The notes: a model not told the origin generated them from the sequence alone. Numbered from the stretch's first letter, positions 20,818 through 31,299 are shown. The stretch is 64,000 nucleotides of DNA from Orientallactaga sibirica (GCA_036365145.1 JAEOAD010002712.1:3119001-3183000), one strand, 5' to 3'. Translations and numbers: made by a program.

Positions 20818-20980
20818 TGGGCTGGGAAGATGTCTCAGTGGTTAAGGGCACTTGCTTGCAAAGTACCCACTTAAAGCCAGATTTACACAGTGGCACATGC
20901 TTCTGGAGTTCATTTGCAGAAGCTGGAGACCCTGGTGCATCCATTTTCTCTCCTCTCTCTCAAATGAAATACTTTAAATA
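20818..20980 (+). mobile_element. Dip SINE, internally deleted
   Basis: GGGCTGGGAAGATGTCTCAG, GGCACTTGCTTGCAAAGTAC; the B-box region is missing, then TCATTTGCAGAAGCTGGAG. Second of three adjacent copies. Confidence 0.85.
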
Positions 20981-20987
20981 AGAAATG

Positions 20988-21390
20988 GGGGCCTGGAGAG
21001 GGTTCAGCAGCTAAGGTGCTTGTTTGCAAAGCCTGAGGCCTGGGTTTGATTCCCTATTACCCATGTAAAGCCAAATGAGCAAAGTGGCACATGCATCTAG
21101 AATTCCATTCCCATTCTGTCTCTCTCTTCTTGGAGAGCTTGTTTGGAGGTTCTAGCAGGGGAGCGCAGCTACTTGTAGACCCTTGACCGAAGACCGGTCC
21201 TCCTCTATTCGGGGAAGGTCGTCCTCTTCGACCAAGCACACAGCTTTGGGAGGGACGCACATGGAGCAGTGAGGGAGGAAGGAGACACCTGCCTAGCCAG
21301 CCAGATCAGCCGAATCAACCCTGGCGATCAATGGGGTGACAGCCAGATCGCCCTCACATCCCTCTCTCCTTGGAAATAAAAAACTTTAAA
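20988..21390 (+). mobile_element. Dip SINE split by a 7SK copy
   Basis: GGGCCTGGAGAGGGTTCAGC head, GATTCCCTATTACCC B-box region, GCAAAGTGGCACATGCATC, then CATTCTGTCTCTCTCTTC. The remainder (CTTGGAAATAAAAAACTTTA) follows the 7SK insert at 21,362. Third of the adjacent Dip copies. A reverse Dip inserted beyond its tail. Confidence 0.8.
21135..21361 (-). pseudogene. Rn7sk: 7SK small nuclear RNA retropseudogene, 3'-truncated and tailless
   Basis: On the minus strand this copy starts with GGATGTGAGGGCGATCTGGC, the 5' end of 7SK RNA, and stays recognisable through AAGAGGACGACC, GGAGGACCGGTCTTCGGTCA and AGTAGCTGCGCTCCCCTGCT to about CAAACAAGCTCTC. That is roughly the first 240 of about 331 nt. The parent is the Pol III RNA that binds HEXIM and Larp7 and holds P-TEFb inactive in the nucleus. 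Here about nine bases are missing just after GCGATCTGGCT, inside the 5' hairpin. The 3' stem and U-run are absent and there is no poly-A. A near-perfect 13-bp TSD (CTCTCTTCTTGGA at 21,122-21,134, CTCTCTCCTTGGA at 21,362-21,374) shows insertion into a Dip SINE. A functional gene is excluded by the truncation. Confidence 0.9.
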
Positions 21391-21401
21391 TATATATATT
21401 T

Positions 21402-21638
21402 TTTTTGAGAGAGAGAGAGAGAGAGAGAGGGAGGGATAGAGAGAGAGATAGAGATGGGCGTGCCAGCAGCCTCTCAGCTGCTGTGAACGAAATCCAGATG
21501 CATGCGCCCCCTTGTGGTCAAGTGTGGTATGGTGCCCTTGCGTCCCTGCATCTGGCTAAATGTGGGACCTGGAGATTGGAACCGGGTTCTTCGGCTTAGC
21601 ATGCAGGTGCCTTAACCGCTAAGCCATCTCTCCAGCCC
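21402..21638 (-). mobile_element. Dip SINE, variant 2, with TSD
   Basis: Reverse: GA tract, GCCAGCAGCCTCTCAGCTGC, CCCTTGTGGTCAAGTGTGG, GCCCTTGCGTCCCTGC, GCTAAGCCATCTCTCCAGCC. The flanks share TAAATATATATTTTT (right copy 21,639-21,653; left copy near 21,387 with one extra TA). Confidence 0.92.
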
Positions 21639-21658
21639 TAAATATATATTTTTAAAAA

Positions 21659-21923
21659 TGGGGCTAGGGAGATGCTCAATGGGTGGAGGGCTTGCTGCAA
21701 AAGCACGAGGGCCTGAATCCGATCCCAAGCGCCCTTGTAAAAAGCCAGGCATGGAGACACATGCCTGTCACCCCAGCAACGAGTGGAGACAGGAGGGTCA
21801 CTAGGTCTCTGTGGTCAGCCAATTTAACTGAAAAATAAGAAGCTCCAGTTTTAGTGTGAGCCTCTGTCTCAGGGAAACAAGGCACACACATGTACACTCT
21901 ACAATACCACACACACACACATA
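21659..21923 (+). mobile_element. B4-type SINE
   Basis: GGGGCTAGGGAGATGCTCAA head, GAATCCGATCCCAAGCGCCC, B1-like AAAGCCAGGCATGGAGACAC, and a short (CA)n end. Confidence 0.75.
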
Positions 21924-21924
21924 G

Positions 21925-22185
21925 TGAACAGGAAATGAGTAGATAGTAAAAAGACTTGCTTCTCCATGCTACAGTTTCCTTTCTTGCTGCATGTTCACTT
22001 TCACATAAGCTTTGTGGTGACACCACCTGCCATCTTGTGATGTAGCCAGCAGACCCTCACCATGCCAAAGGAGAAGTCTTGGCCAAGCTCTTGGACTCCA
22101 GATCATTGAGCTGAAGAACCCATATTTTTATGCACTACCCAACCTCTGGGATTTTGTGGCAGCCACAGAAAACAGGTTAATTCAC
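21925..22185 (+). mobile_element. MaLR-type LTR, right part
   Basis: AGCCAGCAGACCCTCACCAT, CTTGGACTCCAGATCATTGA and GTGGCAGCCACAGAAAACAG follow the 3' half of MST/MLT LTRs. Read with 20,436-20,628, this is one LTR pulled about 1.3 kb apart by later insertions. Confidence 0.6.
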
Positions 22186-22654
22186 TGAGTCACACAAGCT
22201 CCAATTACTGGGTCCATAGAAACTCACTGATTGGTTGATTCAGGAACCTGGGCACAGCCTTGTTGCCTTACTCTCGACAGCAAAGCCTTGTCTTGAGCTG
22301 CGGTGAGGGTGGAGTCATCTTGGTGTGCTGTTATGGAGTGACAGAAAGGATGCTGAGCTGTCTTCTAATAACGTCCACAACAGATTCAGTCTGTCACAGG
22401 CTTACAATTAAGCGATGCAGACAGAGCTGTTATCTGCTAATGAAGAAATGACAATGAGGTTCAAAACACTATGGGAGAGGAGAGCAGGCTTAGGCCATGA
22501 CAGGTGACGTTTGAAAGTAAGCATGTGTTCTAGGAAAGGGACAATGCGACCCCTTGCTGGGATCCAGAGCCCAGAGCCTCACCCATGAGGACAGCAGCAG
22601 TGTGGAGAGGAGGCGAGAGAGCTAGACTTGCAGCAATACTGAAACATCCTAGTG
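22186..22654. other. No recognised feature
   Basis: About 470 bp of mixed sequence without a clear repeat or gene. Confidence 0.4.
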
Positions 22655-22668
22655 AAAACATCTGAGGA

Positions 22669-22897
22669 GGGCTGGAGGCATGGCTTAGCAGTTAAAGGCG
22701 CATGCCTGTGAAGCCTAAGGACCCTGGTTCGATCCTCTAGGTCCCACGTAAGCCAGATGCACATGGTGGTGCATGCGTCTGGAGTTCGTTTGCAGTGGCT
22801 AGAGGCCCTGGCACACCCATTCTCACTCTTTCTCTGTCTCTCTCTCTTCATCTCTTTGACTCTAATAAATAAATTAATTAAATAAAGTCTTTAAAAA
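22669..22897 (+). mobile_element. Dip SINE with 14-bp TSD
   Basis: GGGCTGGAGGCATGGCTTAG-type head, B box GGTTCGATCC, GGAGTTCGTTTGCAGTGGCT, tail AATAAATAAATTAATTAAAT. TSD AAAACATCTGAGGA at 22,655-22,668 and 22,898-22,911 is exact. Confidence 0.95.
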
Positions 22898-23058
22898 AAA
22901 ACATCTGAGGAAAACCTGGGAAGAGATGGGACTGGGGAGGTAGTGCCGGGAACCGTGGGTGCAGAGAAACAAGCACTGGTTAAAGAGCTCACGTACTCCA
23001 GGCTTATTGAAGCACTTCACGACTTTGGTTCCTTCTAATTCGTACAATCTGGCATAGA

Positions 23059-23201
23059 TTTTTTTTTTTTTTTGAGACAGGGTCTTCTGTAGTCTGTCCA
23101 GAAACTTACAACATAGCCAAAGATGACCTTAAACTCTTCATTCTCCCACCTCTGCCGTTCAAGTGCCTGGGTCACAGGCATGCACTACCATACTGTGCTG
23201 T
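23059..23201 (-). mobile_element. Old B1 SINE
   Basis: Poly-T, GAGACAGGGTCTTCTGTAGT, GATGACCTTAAACTCTTC, GGCATGCACTACCATACTG. Diverged reverse B1. Confidence 0.7.
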
Positions 23202-23744
23202 AGTGCTTTTATTTCTATCACAATGTGATCAAAAAAGAAACCAATCCTCAAAACAGTACTTTACTATGGCCAGCAAGCCATCCCGCAGGCTTTTCAGAGC
23301 GTGGTGTGCAGCTGTGAGCGTGGACGAGTCACTTATTGTCATCTCCAAGGCCGCAGCCTCAGTCATGTGGCTGCTTTGACTCATCACGTTTGTTCAATGT
23401 CATGTACGTGCTCTCTTTTTTCTTATGTTAACCTGAGGGCCTTTTGGCCACCAGTACCGAAGAACTAACACAGTGAGCCACGACGTAAGGAAAAGTGTCA
23501 CCTACCTCATCTACCAAGAAGTCTCAAGGGGGCTGTTCCAAGGTTACGTCAGCAAACTGGTGTCCTCACCAAGCCAGGCTAGGGGCAGGAGGGACGGATC
23601 AGCACACGAGTGCTCGCAACACGTATGTGAGAACCCGCGTGTACATAAAAAACTCACCATCTAGTGCTCTGGCTTCTGGTCACACTGCACGTTTACTGAG
23701 ACATGAGTTCTGTCATGGCACCATGCTCCATGTTGTGAGCATAC
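23202..23744. other. No recognised feature
   Basis: About 540 bp with several CpGs near 23,300 and 23,590-23,640. No repeat or gene recognised; a 111-codon open frame lacks motifs. Confidence 0.4.
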
Positions 23745-24007
23745 AGACCCCACTTCAGCACTGTAATCCCACCATGCCTTCAGCAAGAGGCGGAGACAGG
23801 AGAATTTTTCCAGAAGCTTGGGCCAGCTAGCCTAGGAATGGAGTGGTAAATGATGAGGTAGAAGGTGAGGACTGACACCCGAAAGTCATCTTTTGACTTC
23901 TGCCCATGTGCCATGGCATGCACATGCTCACACATGTAAACACACACACACACATCATACATACATACACATACCAAAAAATAAATAAATAAATAAATAA
24001 ATAAATA

Positions 24008-24047
<40 letters not shown>

Positions 24048-24048
24048 A
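23745..24048 (+). mobile_element. B4-type SINE with (CA)n, (AAAT)n and (GAAA)n tail
   Basis: AATCCCACCATGCCTTCAGC, AGGCGGAGACAGGAGAATTT, CTTTTGACTTCTGCCCATG, then CA, AAAT (23,979-24,008) and GAAA (24,008-24,048) runs. Confidence 0.65.
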
Positions 24049-24377
24049 CATAAAAGAACCCTGGCTACTTGGTTCACTGTGCATCTATAGCAAGACACTT
24101 AGACAGCTGTGGAATTCAAGTTCAAGACAGCACCGTGGGAAAAGGCCCATCGGCCCTGTCCTCAAAGCCACCCAGAAGGTGTCCTTAGGATCTCAGTCTG
24201 TCGTAGACACCAACAAGCTGGCCACATTGTCGTCCATTCCAGGTGGCCGGGGCAGGGGCTCCTCCCAAGAGATTTGCAAATAGAGTCTGTGAATAGAATC
24301 ACAGTTTCTCTATCATGTTAAATTTTCATAAGCAGGCGGTTAGTGGAAAATGTCTAATAAGTTCCTTGGGGTCAGGG

Positions 24378-24543
24378 AGTGTTAATGGTGGTGCACGCCT
24401 TTAATCCCAGCACTTTTGAGGCAGAGGTAGGAAGATCACTGTGAGTTTGAGGCCAGACTGAGGCTACATAGTGAATTCCAGGTCCTCCTGGGCCAGAGTG
24501 AGACCCTACCTAAAAACAAAAAACAAAACAAAACAAAAAAAAG
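24378..24543 (+). mobile_element. B1 SINE
   Basis: TTAATGGTGGTGCACGCC to GAGACCCTACCTAAAAAC. The first bases are diverged; the tail is (CAAAA)n. Confidence 0.88.
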
Positions 24544-24624
24544 TTGAACAACACTAAAAGACTTGACTGTTTTACTAGAAGGTTCTAGCAAATGTGACCT
24601 GCACGGTAAAGAACACAGAGCCTC

Positions 24625-24798
24625 AGGCTAGAGAGATGACTTCCTGGTTAAGGCGCTTGCCTGCAAAGCCCAAGGACCCATGTTTGGCTCACCATATCCC
24701 ACGTAAACCAGACATACATGGTGACATATGCGCAAGGTCGCACAAGATGGTGCACGTGTCTGGAGTTTGATTACAGTGGCTGGAGGTTCCAGTGTGCC

Positions 24799-24836
<38 letters not shown>

Positions 24837-24887
24837 AAAGGCCAGTCTGTTGGGCTTGCTTCAAAAACAAAAAACAAACAAAAAACA
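24625..24887 (+). mobile_element. Dip SINE, variant 3
   Basis: GGCTAGAGAGATGACTTCCT head, linker with GCAAGGTCGCACAAGATGG, TTGATTACAGTGGCTGG, (CT)n, then GGCCAGTCTGTTGGGCTTGC as at the start of the window. Confidence 0.9.
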
Positions 24888-25394
24888 GCGAGCCAGGCGT
24901 GTTCGAGGTAGCATCTGAAGGATGTATGGGAAGAGAAATGCCTGTGAGGCATCTGATGGTGGTTATTATAATAATAACAGAGTTCACATAATAGGGCCTC
25001 AGTGGCCTCATTCTGTCTCCTGATTCAGATCCATGCGTATAATGGCAGACCACAGTCATTCAGGGTCCATCTGAGTCACTCAGTGCTGAACTCTAGATTG
25101 ACATTAACTTGTCAAATCTTCCCGAGTGAGAAAGTGCTGTGGTAAGAGCATTCTTAGAAGAAGGTGGCTGAGTGGGAACTAGAAAAAAAATAGTATTGAG
25201 AATTTCAAATAATGGCAGTGTTTACTTTCCACGGTAGTGCATGACTGTAAGAATGGCCGTGCGCGCTGAGACCATGCAGAGCAATCATCAACAGGGCAAT
25301 TCCAACTATTTGTGGTCTTCAACCTTTTTTTGGCCAAAATATTAAAGTGTCTTTGCTCCTGGTTGTAAATGTATAGGGAGATAAAAATAATACT
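24888..25394. other. No recognised feature
   Basis: About 500 bp. The first 20 bases (AGCCAGGCGTGTTCGAGG) look like a tiny B1 remnant; nothing else is recognised. Confidence 0.4.
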
Positions 25395-25406
25395 TAAAAA
25401 TCAGTG

Positions 25407-25630
25407 TTGGGGCTGGAGATATGGCTTAGTGGTTAAGGCACTTGCCTGCAAAGCCAAAGGACCTCAGTTTGATTCCTCAGAAACCACATATGCCAGATGC
25501 ACAAGGGGGCGTATGCATCATTGAGTTCGTTTGCAGTGGCTGAAAGCCCGGGAGTGCCCATTCTCTCTCTCACACACACACACTCTGCCTCTTTCCCTCT
25601 CTCAAGTAAATAAATAAAAATAAAATATAA
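25407..25630 (+). mobile_element. Dip SINE with 11-bp TSD
   Basis: GGGGCTGGAGATATGGCTTA head, GCCAGATGCACAAGGGGGC, GTTCGTTTGCAGTGGCT, CT/CA tract, AAATAAATAAAAATA tail. TSD AAAAATCAGTG at 25,396-25,406 and 25,631-25,641. Confidence 0.95.
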
Positions 25631-25688
25631 AAAAATCAGTGATGACTTAATACGACTTAAAACATTACAAACATTGAAAGTAAACACT

Positions 25689-25849
25689 TTTTTTTTTCTT
25701 TTTTGGTTTTTTGAGGCAGGGTCTCACTGTAGCCCAGGCTGACCTGGAATTCACTATGTAATCTCAGGGTGGCCTCGAACTCTTGATGATCCTCCTACCT
25801 CTGTCTCCCAAGTGCTGGGATTAAAGGTGTGTGCCACCATGCCTGGCTT
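25689..25849 (-). mobile_element. B1 SINE
   Basis: Poly-T, GGTTTTTTGAGGCAGGGTC, GGTGGCCTCGAACTCTTG, CCACCATGCCTGGCTT. Flank words TAAACACTTTTT and TAAACACATTTTT are a likely imperfect TSD. Confidence 0.92.
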
Positions 25850-25879
25850 AAACACATTTTTTGTTTGTGAAAATTTATG

Positions 25880-26140
25880 AAGCTGAGAGTGATGGCTTAC
25901 ACCCACAAGTCCAACCCTTGCAAGGCTGAGGTAGGAGGATCATTATGAGTTCATGAGTTTGAGGCCAACCTGGGCTACAGAATGAGTTACAGGTCAGTCT
26001 GGTTGAGAGTGATACCTTGCCATAAAATAAAATAAAATAAAATAAAATTAAAATAAACCAAAAAATCAAATCAAATAATAAAATCAAATCAAACAATCAA
26101 ATCAAATAAATAAAATAAAATAAAATAGAATAAAATAAAA
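25880..26140 (+). mobile_element. B1-type SINE with long (AAAAT)n/(AATCA)n tail
   Basis: AGCTGAGAGTGATGGCTTAC, GAGGTAGGAGGATCATTATG, GAGTTTGAGGCCAACCTGGG, then about 120 bp of AAAAT, AATCA and AAATA pentamers from 26,021. Confidence 0.75.
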
Positions 26141-26220
26141 CAACCAAAACCTTATCCAGAGTAGCTTGAAGGGCATGTGCCTTCTCATTTAACCCACCAC
26201 ATGTAGGGAGCATCTTTTCT

Positions 26221-26499
26221 CTTTTTTAAAATCAATTAATTAATTTAACAGTGACAGACAGAGAGTGAAAGAGGCAGAGAGAGAGAGAGAGAATGGGCAC
26301 ACCAGGGCCTCCAGCCACTGCAAAAAGAACTCCAGATGCAAGCGCCACCTTGTGCATCTGCCTTACATGGGTCCTGGGGAATCCAGCCTTGATTAAATAT
26401 TAATTTAATATTAATATTAATTTAATATTAAATATTAAAATTATTTAATCCTTAGGCTTCACAGGCAAGTGCTTAACCATTAAGCCATCTCTCCAGGCT
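26221..26499 (-). mobile_element. Dip SINE with internal A/T insertion and 15-bp TSD
   Basis: Reverse Dip; TSD GGGAGCATCTTTTCT at 26,206-26,220 and 26,500-26,514 is exact. About 57 bases made only of A and T (26,392-26,448; TTAATATT-type words) interrupt the B-box region, between CAGCCTTG and ATCCTTAGGC. The rest is a normal Dip. Confidence 0.93.
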
Positions 26500-26514
26500 G
26501 GGAGCATCTTTTCT

Positions 26515-27429
26515 ATTGTCTCACTCTGAAGTCTGGCTCAGCTGCTAATGTCTCATTCTCATGGAGCTTTGCTTCAGTCTTGATTCCTCTGAGACCTCTT
26601 CATCCTGTTTGTCAAAACCACTTTCCCCAGTGACGTCGCCAAGGCAGCCTCTCGGAGCTCCTCGGGCTGCACAGCAGAGTCTTGATGGCCACATTCCCAC
26701 GGTCATTTACCTTTGGCTCCAACTTCACTTCCAACGTTATCACTTCTTATTTCTTTGGTACATTTTCATTTTCCAGGGTCCAATTCCCTCTTTTAATTAC
26801 CAGCGTTTGAGAAATGTCATGTGGGTTTTTCATGAGGAACAAGAGGTCAACACAACAGACTTTCTATCTGTCTGTCTGTGGGTGAACACATGGATAGTGA
26901 CCGGTCTCCAGCCAATAGACTCTGAAAGAAGAGATATGACTGGATGTCTGGTATTCATGAGTGGTCTGTGGACCAGGGGCCAGCACCGCGCCTTGACCTT
27001 GCTGCAACTGCTCACAGTTAATAAACTGTGCCATCAGGTAGCTGGGGTTATTGCAGCAGCTGAAATCCACGGACACGTGAACCATGCCAGCTGAGGCCAC
27101 CTGCATGTACGAAGCAGATTGTAATGTACCCATGGATCCAACACCCAGCTGCACCACTATCAGCCCATGTCCAGTCTGATTTCTGCATGGCCCCCACCCC
27201 ACTCTACCCTACTGACCTTATTTTGAACCCAACCCTCAACATCCATGCACAAGTATCTCTACTCTCAATTCAAAAACAGGGATGTGAACCCAGCTCTGTG
27301 AAATTCCAGAGTCTGTCTGATCTCATTAAACTCTCAGCTCCTGGAGGAAGGCGTGGTGCAGTCCAGGCCCAAGTCTCTGCTCCTTTCATGCTGACGACGA
27401 CCCTCTGGGTTATTGTTGATTCCCGTTTG
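26515..27429. other. No recognised feature
   Basis: About 900 bp with no repeat I can name. Contains the longest plus-strand open frame outside L1 (26,561-27,094, 177 codons), but its translation shows no domain and its composition is ordinary. Confidence 0.4.
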
Positions 27430-27512
27430 TTTATGGTTACATGGTAGGTGAGTGGTTGAGGCTTCAATTCAGACCTCCTGGTTCCACGTCCAGTTCTCTT
27501 CCCTGAACATGA
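27430..27512 (-). mobile_element. MIR relic
   Basis: GGTAGGTGAGTGGTTGAGGC, TTCAATTCAGACCTCCTGG, CCAGTTCTCTTCCCT fit the reverse 5' half of MIR (B box included). Confidence 0.55.
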
Positions 27513-27774
27513 CAAAGGCATGGAAGGGACATCTTGCCCACCAGTGACCTCAGCACCCCACTTCCGGGCTTCTCATCACCTCCAGCCTTCTTGGGATGTG
27601 CGCAGGATGAAAGGGAGACCAAGGACTCAGCTCGAGTCCTTGACCAGGTCCTCCCTTCAGGACGTGGTTCCTACAGCACAGACGCCGCTCTCAGGGCCAC
27701 ATCGCTGCCTGGCCTGAGGAGGCAAAGGCCGACAAGACAACAAGAGCTAGTCTGTCAAAACTCCCTCCCGCAGG

Positions 27775-27935
27775 GGCAGGGGCGTGGGGATGCATGCCTT
27801 TAATCCCAGCACTCAGGAAGTAGGAGGATCACCATGAGTTCAAGGTCACCCTGACACTACAGAGTGAGTTCCAGGTCAGCCAGAGCTAGAGAGACACCCT
27901 ACCTCGAAAAACCAAACACAAGCAAGCAACCAAAC
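27775..27935 (+). mobile_element. B1 SINE, internally shortened
   Basis: GGGGCGTGGGGATGCATGCC to CACCCTACCTCGAAAAACC, with a 10-base internal loss around AGGAAGTAGG. TSD near-match: AAACTCCCTCCC before and AAACTCCCTTCCC after. Confidence 0.9.
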
Positions 27936-27949
27936 ACAAACTCCCTTCC

Positions 27950-30090
27950 CAGGAGGCTTCCTCCACTGACTCACAGAAAAGCAGTGTTGAAACCTGTCAG
28001 GTGTCCGCCTGCACCTCAGCTGGGCCTGGGCTAAATGACTCTGTCCTGCTCGAAGGCCCGAACTCTGGAATGCGGCCTCCTGAGGCAGAACCTCTGACCT
28101 GGGAAGGAATGTTGCCTGGAGGGGTTCGAGCCTGCGGAAGCAGCAGAGGAGAGAGAAGGCACAGGGGATCCAGAATGGGAGGAGGAGAAGGAAAAAGATG
28201 GTCCCCCTCAACACTGCTGCTACTGGGATGGGCTGTGCACCGCGTGAAACCCCTCCCTTGCACTAAGCGAAGGGCTGCATGGTGGCTTCTTCCTGGTTTC
28301 TTTCCTGTCTTTTCTACAACTTTCTGACTTCCTTGTGAGTCATCATGCTAGTCTAGAATCAAGGCACACTTTGTCTCCTGCTCCTGGAAGGGAATCCTTC
28401 AACCTCTCGGGCTGGAGTTTCCCTGTTAGTCTCAGAAGTGACTGGTGTGGCTGGGACACTTAAAGGAAGGGGACAGAGGCACCAAGGACAGAATTGAGGC
28501 TGTCATCCATGTGACCCAGTTTGCTGCTCACAGGTCCCAGGCCTACCACATTACATCTGGCTTTCTATCCATTGAAAAGACAGTCGCTGTCTTGTCTGTC
28601 CAAACAGAGTTCTACCCTCAAATCTCTATTTTCAGGGAAAAGATTTACACACACTTTCCTCTGAGAAATTTTCTTTCCCTAGTCTAAGTGATTATGACAC
28701 AACTGTCAGTCACAGAACTTTTCTTCCCTCACAGCTGCAGGCATGCAAACCAGAACTGGACCATCTGACCGTCCTTGGCCTTGTATGTATGGATGTCAGA
28801 AAAGAGAAGTCTTCTTTCCCTCCAGGGTTGCTAAGCTAATTTAAGAAGTTAAATTAAACTGAAAGCATTGCCACCCTTGTATGGAGGAAGCTCGTTTGCC
28901 GCAGGAGAAAAGAAAGAGGCAGCATGGACAGCGTGAGCTCCTGTGGGTTTGATGTAGAAATTGGGACGGAGGTATCTAAGCATCAACCCTATCTGTACCT
29001 AGGTCTGTCTCTGTCTGTACCTGACACCTTTATCTAATCTCCAGAACAAGTCGGAATGTTTATGCATGTTTGGCAGCACTTCTGTGAAGCAATTTGTGTG
29101 CGGAGTTTGTGTAAGTTTGGTTGAGTTGGATTTTCAGTCCTTCGAATCATAGCCTCTTCCAGGCCCTCATCAAACCTCCAGTGCAGCTGAGGCTGAGAGC
29201 TCATGTAGGCAGCACTGGGGAGCCAGGGCTTACGCCAGACCCTTCTGATCCCCCACCCCCACCCCCGCACAACTGACCCTCTGCCAAGCTGCCTTCCAAA
29301 GATGGGTTAAACCTGGTTCTGCCCCGGGAAAGCAAGCCTTGCCAGGAGAGTTGGAGCTCTGCAGTACAATGGAGGACAGAACACAGTGCTGTCACACATA
29401 TGAGCAGAAATCGCCAGGAACCCTGGGGAGAAATGTTAGACCACATTGTGCTCAAGTTACCCAGATCTGATCTGGGGTATTCCTGTTATTTCAATGCCCA
29501 AGGAAACCCTAAAGTAGCCAGTCTCTCTCCCACAGGCCGTTTGGGTTTTCCTGGGCACTGGATGCACACAGCAGCTTTCACAGCCCTGGGCAGAGACTTG
29601 CTGCTGTGAATGTAGCCACTGTTTGCAAAGCTCAGTGTTGTTGGTGATTCTGTCACTTGTGTTTACAATTGCCCTGAAACCTTTGCTCCCAAGAGCAATT
29701 GCCTCACCCCCGCGCCCGCCCGGTTACTGCTCTGTCGCTCGGGCAGTTGGACTCCATTACTTCCTGCTATAACTCCAGTGAGCCTGCAGCTGAGTAGCAG
29801 TTGGAAACAGTAAGTATGGATTTCTATTTCCCAGACTTCTACTGAGAGAAGTGAATTTGCACATGGCATTTTCAAGCTATCTGCAAAAGTGAGCTGTTCC
29901 ATGTTTGAGTCTGGAAGAGTGGTTTCCAACCTTTTCTGTCACTACTCAACACCATTTTTAAGCTGGGCAACATAACCCAGTCACCTACCCCCTCCTTTCT
30001 TATGTACAAGTGGAGAAATAGGTGAAGGACACCATTGTGGGTCTATCAGTGTCTGAGCAATCAAGGCCTAAATGGTTTGTGGTCAAATTG
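27950..30090. other. Long stretch without recognised repeats
   Basis: About 2.1 kb, the longest block with no SINE or LTR that I can name. It includes a short GC-rich patch at 29,701-29,735 (ACCCCCGCGCCCGCCC) and only short overlapping open frames. It may be single-copy intergenic or intronic DNA, or hold relics too old to see. Confidence 0.45.
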
Positions 30091-30095
30091 TAATG

Positions 30096-30244
30096 TAGCT
30101 GGGTGTGGTGGTGCACACCTTTAATCCCAGCACTCAGGAGGCAGAGGTAGGAGAATTGTTGTGAGTTTGAGGCCAATTTGGGAATACAGAACAAATTCTA
30201 GGTCAGCCTGGGCTAGAGTGAGACCCTACTTTGAAAAAACTGAC
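30096..30244 (+). mobile_element. B1 SINE
   Basis: AGCTGGGTGTGGTGGTGCAC to GACCCTACTTTGAAAAAAC. Flanks AAATTGTAATGTA and AAATTTTAATGTA form an imperfect TSD. Confidence 0.9.
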
Positions 30245-30316
30245 CCTCCAAAATTTTAATGTATAATTGTCTTTAGTCTTTAATTACAAAAGGTTAAATG
30301 TCAAAAATACAGTTGA

Positions 30317-30525
30317 GGGCTGGAGAGATGGCTCAAGAGTTAAGGTTCTTGCCTGCAGAGCCCAACAACCCGAGTTCCATTCCCCAGTACCCACGCAAAG
30401 CCAGATGCACAAAGTAACGCATGCATCTGGAGCTTACTTGCAGCGGATGGAGGCCCTGGTGTGCCCATTCATTCTCTCTCTGTCTCTCATCTATCTCTCA
30501 CTGCTTGCAAATAAATAAATAAAAT
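30317..30525 (+). mobile_element. Dip SINE
   Basis: GGGCTGGAGAGATGGCTCAA, GTTCCATTCCCCAGTACCC, GCCAGATGCACAAAGTAACG, CT tract, GCAAATAAATAAATAAAA tail. Confidence 0.92.
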
Positions 30526-30848
30526 GATAGCTGAAATAAGTACATGTCACTCGTCACAAATCTCAACTGATTTGATAGTGATAGCACTTAATTAGTAAAT
30601 TATAGCTGAAAGCAAGACAGACTCTGACCGGTTCATGACAACACTGAGGGACACTGGTGACAGCACACATGTCCAGACAGTGCGGGGACACTCAAAGCTC
30701 CCTCAGTGCCTCTGACAGACTGTATTTTCTCCAGAAGTCAAACTTTCTAATAGAATGCTAAGTCAGAGTCCTCAAAATTTGTTAGCTGGTTGATTTTTGT
30801 TTATTAATTTAACAGTAAACAGGTCTTTGATGTCCAAAGAGGGAGGAT
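30526..30848. other. No recognised feature
   Basis: About 320 bp, AT-leaning, without a clear repeat or gene. Confidence 0.4.
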
Positions 30849-31208
30849 GTTAAAGTCTGGGCTGGACTGTCCCCCAAAGGCTTGGTCCCCACGGCAGCCA
30901 TATTCAGAGGTGGGCTTGAGGGGAGCCATTGGCTCATGGGGGATTAATCCATTGATGGGCTCCTAGTGTGTTCTACTGGGAGATGATGAACAGAGGAGGT
31001 GGAGCCTAGTTGAAGGGAGTGGGTCCTTGGGGCCCCATCCTCCTTTCCTACCTCTCCCTCTCTTCTGCCCTCTGCTCCACCCCATCCTCTACACTCTTCC
31101 TCACCACAAGCAGAAACTGCTGGAACTGTGCACCAAAATATATCTTTCCTCCTTGAAGCTGATTTCTCTCAGGCATTTTGTCCCAACAATGAAAAGCTGA
31201 CCAGCACA
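30849..31208 (+). mobile_element. MaLR-type LTR, probably solo
   Basis: Starts TGTTAAAGTCTGGGCTGG and ends GAAAAGCTGACCAGCACA (TG...CA). Inside are CCCCCAAAGGCTTGGTCCCC, GGGGATTAATCCATTGATGG and a GAAACTGCTGGAACTGTG end zone typical of ERVL-MaLR LTRs. Flanks GAGGA and GAGGG may be a 5-bp TSD with one mismatch. Confidence 0.75.
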
Positions 31209-31246
31209 GAGGGCATATGACTTGCAAAAATTTGGTCCCAAAGACT

Positions 31247-31299
31247 AGTTCGAGGCCACCCTGGAGTTAATTCCAGGTCAGCCTGGACCAGAGTGAGCG

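Noticed and set aside
21135..21361. Functional 7SK gene
   Set aside because: The 3' third is missing, the 5' hairpin has a deletion, and no 7SK-type promoter can be seen upstream because the flank is Dip SINE.
26561..27094. 177-codon plus-strand open frame
   Set aside because: No recognisable domain, low-complexity-free but ordinary translation, and frames on the other strand are also open here. Length alone is compatible with chance in GC-mixed DNA.
29690..29760. CpG island or promoter
   Set aside because: The GC-rich patch is only about 40 bp long with few CpGs; too small to call.
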